Of a stretch of 64,000 nucleotides of DNA, positions 50,327 to 58,461 are shown piece by piece. The notes beneath the pieces were generated by a model. That model was not told where the DNA came from. It ran no database searches and worked only from the letters and a program-made list of their open reading frames with translations. The translations under genes were made by a program, and so were the position numbers. The stretch is taken from NCBI RefSeq assembly GCF_029266855.1, contig NZ_JAQSWB010000001.1:372001-436000 (forward strand), read 5' to 3'. Numbering within the stretch: position 1 is the stretch's first letter; each line of letters starts with the position of its first letter. The DNA is from Fluviicola sp. GTDB lineage: Bacteria > Bacteroidota > Bacteroidia > Flavobacteriales_D > Crocinitomicaceae.

Positions 50327-51766
50327 ATGAAAAGATTGCTACTATTCATTTCGTTGACTTCAGGGCTTGCCTTTGGTCAAACCACTCAATTGATTTCTGA
50401 GGAAACTTACAATCAGATGAAAGTAAGTGGAACATTGGATCCTGCTGTAAATTATCAACTGACTTCAAACACTTCCAATCCTGTTATCCATTATTCCGGT
50501 TCACAGGAAAAAAATGGGGTTTGTAATTGTATGGTTCCTTTGGATACTACATTCATCCTGGCAATGACGCCGAATGATGATTACTATTCGAACCTTATTA
50601 CGCTTCCTTTCACCTTTGATTTTTATGGGAACACATATAATTCACTCTATATAAACAATAACGGGAACATCTCTTTTTTAGGCCAATACAGCACCTTTAC
50701 AGCAAATCCTTTCCCGGATTCAAGCTATAACATGATTGCGCCATTCTGGGGTGATGTAGACACACGGGATTCTACTATGACCGGGAATATCGGAAGTGTA
50801 TGGTATAAACTGACTCCGAATGCATTGGTAGTAGTTTGGGATCATGTGGGGTATTTTAATACGCATGGAGATAAAACGAATACGTTTCAATTAATTATTT
50901 CAGATGGAACAGATCCACTGGTACCGATCGGTAACAACGTTTCTTTCTGTTATGAAGATATGCAATGGACAACAGGTGACGCCTCAGGCGGAATTGCCGG
51001 TTATGGCGGAGTACCGGCTACAGTCGGTGTGAATTATGGGAATGGAGTAGATTATTTCCAGGTAGGACGATTTGATCAGCCGGGAACAGGTTTCGACGGT
51101 CCTTACAATAATTCGGATCAGATAGATTTCCTCGATAATATGGAAATGTATTTCAATGTTGCCGGAGCAAGCTCTTCCAATACACCTCCAATGGTAATTG
51201 CGGCTGGAATTTGCGATACGATTGATGTGTATTCGGGAGATACTTTGAAATCAATTCACACGGTCGATTTTACGGTAATGGTTGCAACACCTGAGATTAA
51301 CCAGTCCTTGCAAATTAATGTAACGTGTCCGGCTTATCCGAATGCTGTTTCGGTTGTTCAGACTCCGATTGGAAATGAGTTCGTAACGGTAGATGTAACT
51401 TTTGACGCTACATTGGTTCCTCCCGGAATGTACAATGTAATCATTACAGCAACTGATAACGGAATACCGGTTGCTACAACTACCAAATCGATTCCGATTA
51501 ATGTTCAAAGCTACGCACTTGGTTTGGATGAGTTTGACAATACCTTCTCGATCTATCCGAATCCTGCTAATGATAAATTAAATATCCAGCTGAACAATGG
51601 AAAACAAGCTTCTGTAGAATTGCTTGATTTACTTGGAAATTCGGTTTATTCAGCTGAAATCGGAGCAACAAAAACGATCGGTATCGCTCATTTGAACGCA
51701 GGTATTTACATTGTAAAAGTGACAAACAATAACCAGGTTTCAAGTACACGCTTCATTAAAAATTAA
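50327..51766 (+). CDS. Secreted nidogen-like protein with T9SS sorting domain
   Basis: A 479-residue exported protein with signal peptide (LLLFISLTSGLAFGQ). Residues 80-280 show a nidogen-like beta domain (ITLPFTFDFYGNTYNSLYINNNGNISF, FWGDVDTRDSTMTG and NALVVVWDHVGYFNTHGDKTNTFQLII, in parts). A PKD/immunoglobulin-like strand region follows (290-390). The last 75 residues are a T9SS type A domain (IYPNPANDKLNIQL). It probably acts as a surface adhesin. Terminator follows. Confidence 0.85.
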   Translation: MKRLLLFISLTSGLAFGQTTQLISEETYNQMKVSGTLDPAVNYQLTSNTSNPVIHYSGSQEKNGVCNCMVPLDTTFILAMTPNDDYYSNLITLPFTFDFYGNTYNSLYINNNGNISFLGQYSTFTANPFPDSSYNMIAPFWGDVDTRDSTMTGNIGSVWYKLTPNALVVVWDHVGYFNTHGDKTNTFQLIISDGTDPLVPIGNNVSFCYEDMQWTTGDASGGIAGYGGVPATVGVNYGNGVDYFQVGRFDQPGTGFDGPYNNSDQIDFLDNMEMYFNVAGASSSNTPPMVIAAGICDTIDVYSGDTLKSIHTVDFTVMVATPEINQSLQINVTCPAYPNAVSVVQTPIGNEFVTVDVTFDATLVPPGMYNVIITATDNGIPVATTTKSIPINVQSYALGLDEFDNTFSIYPNPANDKLNIQLNNGKQASVELLDLLGNSVYSAEIGATKTIGIAHLNAGIYIVKVTNNNQVSSTRFIKN

Positions 51767-51787
51767 GATATAACAGTATATTTTGCT

Positions 51788-51822
51788 AAGCCCGCTATTA
51801 TCCCGATAGCGGGCTTTTTGTT
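51788..51822 (+). terminator. Strong rho-independent terminator
   Basis: AAGCCCGCTAT (51788-51798) and ATAGCGGGCTT (51806-51816) form perfect 11-bp arms around a 7-nt loop, followed by TTTGTTT. It lies 22 nt after the stop of the nidogen-like gene. Confidence 0.9.
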
Positions 51823-51848
51823 TCCAAAAATTCGAATTTCCATTATTG

Positions 51849-51886
51849 AACATTGCAACATTGCAATATGGCAATGTTGCAATGTT
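51849..51886. repeat. Long palindrome with nested repeats
   Basis: AACATTGCAACATTGC (51849-51864) and its exact complement GCAATGTTGCAATGTT (51871-51886) are separated by 6 nt. Each arm is itself a repeat of an 8-9 bp unit. It lies downstream of the terminator at 51788 and 200 bp before the TPR gene; function unknown. Confidence 0.65.
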
Positions 51887-52086
51887 GCAATTTCGCTATT
51901 TCTTAAGTAAATAAGTCTTTAGCCTTCCGTCTCAAATCTTTTGCCTAACATCTTATATATCCTGACATCCCTTTTTGACTTTTGCATTCTCATTTTGGAT
52001 TTTTAATAACCTGTTCATAAACTTTCCTAAATGTTTTTGTCCCTCCTCCAATTTTCCCTAATTTTATAGAAACTCAACCATAGCGT
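51887..52086. other. Intergenic stretch upstream of TPR gene
   Basis: Together with the terminator and palindrome this makes a gap of 320 bp (51767-52086). The rest is AT-rich with no full promoter match. A promoter for the 52087 gene must lie here, but I cannot pick one. Confidence 0.35.
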
Positions 52087-53487
52087 ATGTTTGACTGGGA
52101 AGACGATAATGACAATTTTGAGAACCATCTAAATGATGATTTGGCGCGTTTCGAATCGCAGCTGGAGACCAACTCGGTTGGGTTTTTTGATAGCGATCGT
52201 TTGGAAGCAATCATAGATCATTACTTAATGAATGGAAATTACTCCAAAGGGGAATTGGCTGCTGAAATCGGAATCCAGCAATATCCGTTCAATACCTTGT
52301 TCCAAATCCGCAGAGCTCAGGCAATGTCTGGCTTAGGAAAATTGAAAGAGGCGCTGGAATTATTGGATACGGCGGAGCAGATCGATTCGGAATCAATGGA
52401 ACTTTACCTGACAAAAGCAACTATTTTTAGTCAGCTGAGAGACAGTAAAAGAGCTGTAAACTTCTTTCGCCGGGCCTTGGAATTGGCCGACAGGGAGGAG
52501 AAGGACGAGATCTTTCTTGATTTGGCAACAGAATTGGAGCAATTAAAAGACTTTAAAGCGGCCGTTGAGGTCCTGGAAGAAGCAATGCGTTCAAACCCTA
52601 AGAATGAAGGTGCATTGTACGAATTAGCCTTCTGTTTCGATCAGTTGGGGAATAATGCCCAGGCGATTCAGACTTACAGGCGGTTTTTAGATGACAATCC
52701 ATACTCCTTTACTGCCTGGTACAATCTTGGGAATACCTATTCGAAAGAAGAAAATTTCAACGATGCCATTACTGCCTATGAATATTGCGTAGCAATCAAT
52801 GATCGTTTTTCACCGGCGTATTTCAATATGGGAAATGCCCAGCTGACAATTGAACAATACAAGGAATCCATTGAATCCTTCGAACGCTGCATTGAAATAG
52901 ACGGAGATGATCCTTTGACCTATTGTTATTTGGGTGAAGCAAATGAGCAGCTGAACAATTTGACGGTAGCCTGGGATTTTTACCAAAAAGCATTGTCGAT
53001 GTCTCCGACCCTGGCTGAAGCCTGGCTTGGATTAGGGATTGTGAAAGATTTACAGGGACATCCGAAGGAAAGTTTGCATTACATAGAAAGAGCATTGGAA
53101 ATCGAACCGAATATGGATGGTTATTACCATGTGTATGCCGGTGCGCTTGAAAATGCAGAAATGTTTGTGGAAGCAGAAGAAGCTTATCTTGCTTGTTTAA
53201 CTCTGGATCCTGCCAATGAAGATTGTTTCTTTGATTATGTGGATTTCTTGCTGGAACACCGGGTTGGTGAGGCGAGAACCTTTGTGGAAGGCTATGTTCT
53301 GAAGCATCAGTTGTTCTTTTCGGTTCTCCCGATTATTTACCTGAATTGGGTAGCCGGAAATCACGAAGGTGCTAAATTAGTGTTAGTTGAGTCTTTCGAT
53401 AAAGATCCCGGAAAAACAAAAGATGTATTTATTCGCTATCCGGAATTGGCAGATGTTCAGGAATTAGTAAATTTGACACGCTCTTAG
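52087..53487 (+). CDS. TPR-repeat protein
   Basis: A 466-residue cytoplasmic protein. An acidic N-terminus (DWEDDNDNFENHLNDD) leads into about ten TPR repeats (for example NPKNEGALYELAFCFDQLGNNAQAIQTYRRFLDDNP, TAWYNLGNTYSKEENFNDAITAYEYCV and PAYFNMGNAQLTIEQYKESIESFERCIEID, in parts). TPR solenoids scaffold complexes. The gene leads into the comA operon 45 nt later but is not clearly part of it. Confidence 0.92.
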   Translation: MFDWEDDNDNFENHLNDDLARFESQLETNSVGFFDSDRLEAIIDHYLMNGNYSKGELAAEIGIQQYPFNTLFQIRRAQAMSGLGKLKEALELLDTAEQIDSESMELYLTKATIFSQLRDSKRAVNFFRRALELADREEKDEIFLDLATELEQLKDFKAAVEVLEEAMRSNPKNEGALYELAFCFDQLGNNAQAIQTYRRFLDDNPYSFTAWYNLGNTYSKEENFNDAITAYEYCVAINDRFSPAYFNMGNAQLTIEQYKESIESFERCIEIDGDDPLTYCYLGEANEQLNNLTVAWDFYQKALSMSPTLAEAWLGLGIVKDLQGHPKESLHYIERALEIEPNMDGYYHVYAGALENAEMFVEAEEAYLACLTLDPANEDCFFDYVDFLLEHRVGEARTFVEGYVLKHQLFFSVLPIIYLNWVAGNHEGAKLVLVESFDKDPGKTKDVFIRYPELADVQELVNLTRS

Positions 53488-53532
53488 AGTTTTATTTTGA
53501 CATGTGTCACTATTATCCCAATTTACCAAAAA

Positions 53533-54354
53533 ATGAATTTTAGTTTACCTCACATTCCGGAACGTACAAAACAACCGCGTAACAACGGGATTACAATGAT
53601 GATGGACAAGGGTTTAAGTTTGAGAGAAGCAGAAGACTTCATTCAGGCAAACGGACACCTTACGGACATAGTAAAGTTTGGTTTTGGAACAGCATTTGTT
53701 ACAGCCAATCTGGAAGAAAAACTCAAGTTATATCGCGAGGCAGGATTAAAACCCTATTTTGGCGGAACGCTTTTTGAAGCGTTTTATGCCCGTGGCCGCT
53801 TTGAAGATTACTTGCGCTTATTGGATAAGTATGATCTGGACCTGGCGGAAATTTCCGATGGTTCTATCATCATAAATCATAATGAAAAGCTGGAATTGAT
53901 CCAGCGCATGGCAAAAACACGAACAGTACTTTCTGAAGTCGGGTCGAAAGATTCGGGAATTTTGATTAGTCCGGGAAGATGGATTAAGATGATGAGCTCA
54001 GAATTGGAAGCCGGATCGTGGAAAGTAATCGCAGAAGGCCGTGAAGCAGGTAATGTAGGTGTTTTCCGTCCGAACGGAACTGCCCACACCATGCTGATCA
54101 ATAAAATTATTGCAAAGGTTAAGCCTGAAGATATTTTATGGGAAGCTCCTCAAAAGAACCAGCAGGTTTGGTTTATCAAATTGTTCGGAGCAAACGTGAA
54201 TTTGGGAAATATAGCACCCAATGAAGTTATTCCATTGGAATGTCTGCGTCTTGGATTGAGAGGAGATACTTTCTTTGAATTCCTTCCTGAAGATTATGCG
54301 CAACGCTTAAAACAAGTAGACTCAGACGAGCCTGAAGAGGAAGAAGAAGCGTAA
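53533..54354 (+). CDS. comA: Phosphosulfolactate synthase-like protein (ComA family)
   Basis: A 273-residue TIM-barrel. PHIPERTKQPRNNGITMMMDKGLS, then DIVKFGFGTAFVT, then LKPYFGGTLFEAFYARGRFEDYL and the LAEISDGSIIINH strand (all in parts) match phosphosulfolactate synthase, which adds sulfite to phosphoenolpyruvate. In archaea this is the first step of coenzyme M synthesis; in Bacillus it leads to sulfolactate. The product here is unproven, since no downstream ComB/ComC-type genes are present. The ATG at 53533 excludes an upstream GTG/ATG leader. It overlaps the next gene by one base. Confidence 0.88.
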   Translation: MNFSLPHIPERTKQPRNNGITMMMDKGLSLREAEDFIQANGHLTDIVKFGFGTAFVTANLEEKLKLYREAGLKPYFGGTLFEAFYARGRFEDYLRLLDKYDLDLAEISDGSIIINHNEKLELIQRMAKTRTVLSEVGSKDSGILISPGRWIKMMSSELEAGSWKVIAEGREAGNVGVFRPNGTAHTMLINKIIAKVKPEDILWEAPQKNQQVWFIKLFGANVNLGNIAPNEVIPLECLRLGLRGDTFFEFLPEDYAQRLKQVDSDEPEEEEEA

Positions 54355-55247
54355 TGTTCCAGGCAAAGACTGTATTGAGCGGACATGCCGGACCGATTTA
54401 TTCGGCTTCCTGGGATGGTAAATTTCTGTACAGTTCTTCCGGGGATAAGTATGTAACGCGCTGGGATTTAACAGCTGGCATACAGGATTCTTCTTTTACC
54501 GTAAAACTGGAACATGCAGCTTATACGGTTGAAGCTGCAGATCATTTTTGCTTTATCGGGTGCACCGATGGCACTTTGCTGTGTATTGATACGGAAACCA
54601 AAAAGATTGTCTGGGAACATAATTTCTTTGGAAACGCTTGGTTTTCATTAGCGATCGATACTACCCCGAATTGGTTGATAGGCGGTGATTCGGAAGGGAA
54701 TTTGCTGGTATTGGAATCACACACGGGAAAACGGGTACTTCACCTTCCATTGGCAGCCGGTAAGATCAGGGCTATCACCATTGCAGATAAGTTGTGCTTT
54801 GTAAGTACTCAATTGATCGGTGTTCTGGTTTTTTCCAGTGAGAATTGGAATGAAATCGCTTCCTGGGAACCCAATGAACTGGGAAGCAACGTACTCTTCG
54901 TGGATCCGGTAAAAAAGGAGATTATCACTGGTGGCAGAGATGCACATATAGCAATAAGCAATTCGAATTATAAATTGATTAAACGTATTCCGGCACATTA
55001 TCAAACGATATACGGATTAATAAGAATTGGAAATCAATTTATTACAGCATCCCTGGATAAAACGGTTAAAGTCTGGAACGCTGATTTCTCAAAAGTAGAA
55101 CAACGCATTGAATTCAAACAGGGCGGACATAACCGTTCGGTTAATGGGATTGTGCTGGTTAACAAGCATACCTTTGTTACTTACGGAGATGACAAAAAAA
55201 TCATAATTTGGGAGAAAGACCCCTTGATTTCTTGGTCTGATAATTGA
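54354..55247 (+). CDS. WD40-repeat protein
   Basis: A 297-residue seven-bladed WD40 propeller: GHAGPIYSASWDGKFLYSSSGDKYVTRWDL at the start and LDKTVKVWNADFSKV plus KIIIWEKDPL near the end (in parts). WD40 propellers are protein-binding scaffolds. The ATG overlaps the comA stop by one base, giving a translationally coupled comA-WD40 pair. Confidence 0.9.
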   Translation: MFQAKTVLSGHAGPIYSASWDGKFLYSSSGDKYVTRWDLTAGIQDSSFTVKLEHAAYTVEAADHFCFIGCTDGTLLCIDTETKKIVWEHNFFGNAWFSLAIDTTPNWLIGGDSEGNLLVLESHTGKRVLHLPLAAGKIRAITIADKLCFVSTQLIGVLVFSSENWNEIASWEPNELGSNVLFVDPVKKEIITGGRDAHIAISNSNYKLIKRIPAHYQTIYGLIRIGNQFITASLDKTVKVWNADFSKVEQRIEFKQGGHNRSVNGIVLVNKHTFVTYGDDKKIIIWEKDPLISWSDN

Positions 55248-55281
55248 TTCTGAGAACGATTTTTTGTACATTAGTAACATT

Positions 55282-56232
55282 ATGGACAACGATTTTAATT
55301 CTCTCTATCCGCCAAAACCATTTTTGGAAAAAGAACCCATAAGGCAGGGACATATTGCTGTAACGGTGTTCTCTCTGATGTTATTTGCCTTAAGTTTCCT
55401 CTTGTTTTTCGATAGTCAGATTACTTTCCTGATTGAGTTAATTGCCGTTTTGATAATTCATGAAGGCGGACATTACCTGTTCATGAAACTTTATGGGTAT
55501 GAAAATGTACGGATGTTGTTCCTTCCGCTCATGGGGGCATTTGTTCATGGTCACAAAGAATCATATCGCCAGAGGGAAAGCCTGATGGTTGTAATGGCCG
55601 GACCCTTTCCGGGAATAATTCTGGGTGTTGCTTTTTGGATTTTCGGATTTCAATACGAAATTCTATGGATGGTTGAATCCGCTATGATTCTTTTTGCTGT
55701 CAATATTTTGAATTTACTTCCGATTCTTCCTTTGGACGGGGGCAGGATGTTAAGTATCCTGTTTTTCGAACGGATAGAGTTGTTCCAGGTAATTTTCTCT
55801 TTCATATCTTCACTTGCACTGATTGCAATCGGTTATTTCATGGAATTCTATGTCATTTTGGTTTTCGGATTTTTAATGGGATTCCAGGTACGCAGTCTTC
55901 ACCGACGGTATTTGATCCATAAAGGCCTGAAAGAAGACGATGTGAATTTTAATTCAACTTACGATAATCTTTCTGATCGTTCTTATCACTTTGTGAAAAA
56001 CCATGTGTTGGAAAACACACCCGGTCTCCGGCGATTCGTTGAGAACATGGAAGGGGAGGAAACCAAAACTGTGGTAGCTAATGAAGTGAAGAATATGTTG
56101 GTTCCGCCAATGGTGCAGGATTTAAACGCATTCAGGAAGATTTTGGTTATCATTGCCTGGATTTTAGCTATTTTTGGCCCCATCTACCTGATGTGGAGTC
56201 AAGGTGTTTTTAATAAAATCTATGCAGTTTAA
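55282..56232 (+). CDS. M50-family membrane metallopeptidase
   Basis: A 316-residue protein with six or more transmembrane helices. HEGGH (H60, E61, H64) is the zinc site and LLPILPLDGGRML (D152) carries the third ligand, as in site-2 proteases of family M50. It may cut membrane-bound substrates within the bilayer. The soluble C-terminal region after residue 200 is unusual. The start at 55282 is chosen over a TTG at 55264. It is 34 nt after the WD40 gene and overlaps the next by 11 nt. Confidence 0.92.
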   Translation: MDNDFNSLYPPKPFLEKEPIRQGHIAVTVFSLMLFALSFLLFFDSQITFLIELIAVLIIHEGGHYLFMKLYGYENVRMLFLPLMGAFVHGHKESYRQRESLMVVMAGPFPGIILGVAFWIFGFQYEILWMVESAMILFAVNILNLLPILPLDGGRMLSILFFERIELFQVIFSFISSLALIAIGYFMEFYVILVFGFLMGFQVRSLHRRYLIHKGLKEDDVNFNSTYDNLSDRSYHFVKNHVLENTPGLRRFVENMEGEETKTVVANEVKNMLVPPMVQDLNAFRKILVIIAWILAIFGPIYLMWSQGVFNKIYAV

Positions 56233-56761
56233 AGTCGGTCAAAAAGTTTCTTTCTTGTATGAAAAAGGAGATGGAATTATCTTGAGTTTCGAGGGTAACC
56301 GCGCACACGTAACGGATGATTCGGGTTTTGACCGTTGGTTTCCCTTGAATGAGCTGGTCTTCATTCATTCCGAAAAATATGCAGATGATGAAATTACTAT
56401 TTCCAAAGAAGACATGGAACCGGAAACGAACTTCCGGATTATCCAGGAGCGGACAGGGGTAAAGAAGCCCAGGACGGTTTGGGAAATAGATCTTCACATT
56501 GAAGAGATCCTCGAATCTACGCAAGGAATGTCGAATACGGAGATTCTGCTTAAACAGATGTCGGAGTTTCGTGCGATTTTCAAAAAAGCAAAAAATCAGG
56601 CAATCCATAAATTGGTAGTGATCCATGGGGTAGGAGAAGGTGTTCTCAAAAACGAGATCCGGACTTATTTAGCACAACAAGATCAGATCGAAGTGTATGA
56701 CGCGGATTTCCTGGAATATGGTAAAGGAGCAACAGCTATTGAATTCCACCCGAATTGGTAA
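56222..56761 (+). CDS. Smr-domain protein with N-terminal beta domain
   Basis: A 179-residue protein. The N-terminus (VGQKVSFLYEKGDGIILSFEGNRAHVTDDSGFDRWF, in parts) is a beta-barrel-like domain of the DUF2027 type. The C-terminal Smr domain has DLHIEE (90-95) and HGVGEG (135-140), the MutS2/Smr nuclease signature. Smr domains bind or nick branched nucleic acids. The start overlaps the M50 gene end by 11 nt, and its stop overlaps the next ATG. Confidence 0.88.
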   Translation: MQFKVGQKVSFLYEKGDGIILSFEGNRAHVTDDSGFDRWFPLNELVFIHSEKYADDEITISKEDMEPETNFRIIQERTGVKKPRTVWEIDLHIEEILESTQGMSNTEILLKQMSEFRAIFKKAKNQAIHKLVVIHGVGEGVLKNEIRTYLAQQDQIEVYDADFLEYGKGATAIEFHPNW

Positions 56762-57279
56762 TGAATGAATCTGAATTAATTGATGACCTAAAACCAATCG
56801 CTCCGAAAAGTACAGATCACTCGGTTCGAATAGTGGTCAGTATTTTAAGTGTTTCGATAATAGTCCTGGCAGCATTTTGTTACATGGATATTCTGTGGTG
56901 TTTCAAAAAATATGCGGAAGTAAGAGGGAGAGTCCTGATCGGAGCCGAATCGTTACACGGAATGGTTAGTGCTTTTTTTACTGCCAGTATTCCTGCTATT
57001 GCCTATAATTGCAGGAATAAAAAAGCGATTGATTACACACCTGTTACGTATTTAATTCCTTTAGTGTTTGCTACGGTTTTGTTTATTGTATTCCTGGTGC
57101 TGGGTATGGAATTGCTTTTAGTTATTTCTCCGGAACTGAGTAATCTCCTGATACCTCAAAGAATTGTAGCTCCACCTTTTTCCTTTTTCTTCGATCTGCT
57201 GTTTATTTTCGCAGCGTTAATAAGTTTTCTGACACTAAAACTGGTGTTTCGAAAAAAGAAGAGAAAATCGATTCATTAA
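56761..57279 (+). CDS. Four-helix membrane protein, unknown
   Basis: A 172-residue protein with four transmembrane segments (about 25-45, 61-80, 92-118 and 142-162) and a basic C-terminus. No family recognised. Its ATG overlaps the Smr gene stop by one base, so it is the last gene of the comA operon. Confidence 0.65.
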   Translation: MNESELIDDLKPIAPKSTDHSVRIVVSILSVSIIVLAAFCYMDILWCFKKYAEVRGRVLIGAESLHGMVSAFFTASIPAIAYNCRNKKAIDYTPVTYLIPLVFATVLFIVFLVLGMELLLVISPELSNLLIPQRIVAPPFSFFFDLLFIFAALISFLTLKLVFRKKKRKSIH

Positions 57280-57452
57280 AAAAACACTTTGATTCTTTAT
57301 TGCTATTAGGAGCTTGAACCTTTTATTGTTTCTCTTTGCGCTCTTTACCTTGCATAACGTCATTTCTGACTATGCTTCGTCTTCAAAGGCCTTGCTTTTT
57401 CTTCTTTGCGGTTGAAAAAAAATCCTAAAGAAATTCTTACAAGCACACGAAA
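57280..57452. repeat. Intergenic repeat-like stretch
   Basis: TTTGCGCTCTT (from about 57334) and CTTTGCGG (57405-57412) echo the TTTGCGCTCTT segment near 17990. The gap lies between convergent genes. No ORF and no clear hairpin terminator is seen. Confidence 0.4.
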
Positions 57453-57953
57453 TTAATTCAGTAATTTGACCATTACGAAATCATCCATCACATACCCATT
57501 GCCAATATCAATAACTTCTTCACGATCGGTGGTGAAACCTTGTTTGTGATAAAATCCGACAGCCTTGTTTCGTTTGTTGACATTGAGGTGAAGTTTACTG
57601 TTTCCGTTCTTTCGGGCTTCCTTTTCCACTTGGTCAAGCAGGATTTTCCCCAAACCGGAACCTTGTGTACTCGGAAGGATATACAATTTGTGGATCCGGG
57701 TAAAACCTGCTTCCGGATAACCGTGTTCAATTCCGCAAAACCCTAAAACAGTTCCATTTTCCTCGGCAAGCCAAAATGCCTGTTGCGGATCACGGATTGC
57801 AGTTGTGATCTTCATTTGATTGTACATCAGATCGAGCATGTAGCGGATTTGTTCCGGTGAGATAACCCCGGCATAAGAAATTGGCCAGGTAGTTTCAGCA
57901 ATCTCCTGAATCGCCGGAGCGTCTTCTAATGTTGCTAAGCGAAGAGTAATCAT
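57453..57953 (-). CDS. GNAT N-acetyltransferase
   Basis: A 166-residue GNAT. ITLRLATLEDAPAIQEIAETTW opens the fold (in parts). HKLYILPSTQGSGLGKILLDQVE carries the acetyl-CoA loop (QGSGLG), and VNKRNKAVGFYHKQGF completes it. The acceptor is unknown; the start is the ATG at 57953, with an upstream ATG/codon extension discarded because it overlaps the neighbouring gene. It is the last gene of the minus-strand YciO-GATase-Spm cluster, 4 nt from the repeat protein gene. Confidence 0.92.
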   Translation of the reverse strand: MITLRLATLEDAPAIQEIAETTWPISYAGVISPEQIRYMLDLMYNQMKITTAIRDPQQAFWLAEENGTVLGFCGIEHGYPEAGFTRIHKLYILPSTQGSGLGKILLDQVEKEARKNGNSKLHLNVNKRNKAVGFYHKQGFTTDREEVIDIGNGYVMDDFVMVKLLN

Positions 57954-57957
57954 ATTA

Positions 57958-58461
57958 TTAAATATCTTTTCCGAAGGAATACATGTCATTATGGTTGAAT
58001 TCGATCTTGTCTTTGACTTTTTTAATTGTTTTGATCAATCCGAAAACAAACTCATCTGAGTGAGTTTTCAACCATTTGAAGCCTGATTCTTCGTCATCAA
58101 TTGCAATTGCTGCATTGTATAAAAATTCGAAGCCGTGAAGCTGTAGCCAGTGCTGTGCACTTTCATTTCCCTCAGCGGCATTCACGAAAGCCATCAAATG
58201 CGGATAACCGTTTTTAAGAAGCCAATCTCTTGCTTCCTGTTTTAATTGGATGGCCTGGTTTACAAAGAAGATTTCTTCGTATCCGTTCTCGTAAAGGAAT
58301 TTCTCCAGATCTTTATGGCCTTCCAATGCCTTGATCCAGGCTAAAATGATCTTAGTCGGATAGTTAAACTCTGCAAATTCGGTGTTTGCTTTTTTAACAG
58401 CTACCTTCTTTTGCTTCCGCTCTAAAGATTCTTTTCCAAATATGCGCTTAAACCAATTCAT
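57958..58461 (-). CDS. 25-residue-repeat helical protein
   Basis: A 167-residue protein of unknown family. From residue 55 it has a strict 25-residue repeat: F/W at 55, 80, 105 and 130; L at 56, 81, 106 and 131; N or H at 59, 84, 109 and 134; G-Y/F at 60, 85 and 110; A at 70, 95 and 120. Each repeat predicts a helix pair with WLxxNGY at the start. Start overlaps the SpmAB-like gene end by 4 nt. Soluble, probably cytoplasmic. Confidence 0.75.
   Translation of the reverse strand: MNWFKRIFGKESLERKQKKVAVKKANTEFAEFNYPTKIILAWIKALEGHKDLEKFLYENGYEEIFFVNQAIQLKQEARDWLLKNGYPHLMAFVNAAEGNESAQHWLQLHGFEFLYNAAIAIDDEESGFKWLKTHSDEFVFGLIKTIKKVKDKIEFNHNDMYSFGKDI

Noticed and set aside
56210-56626. 138-codon minus-strand frame
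   Set aside because: Antisense shadow of the Smr-domain gene, which has the DLHIEE and HGVGEG motifs.
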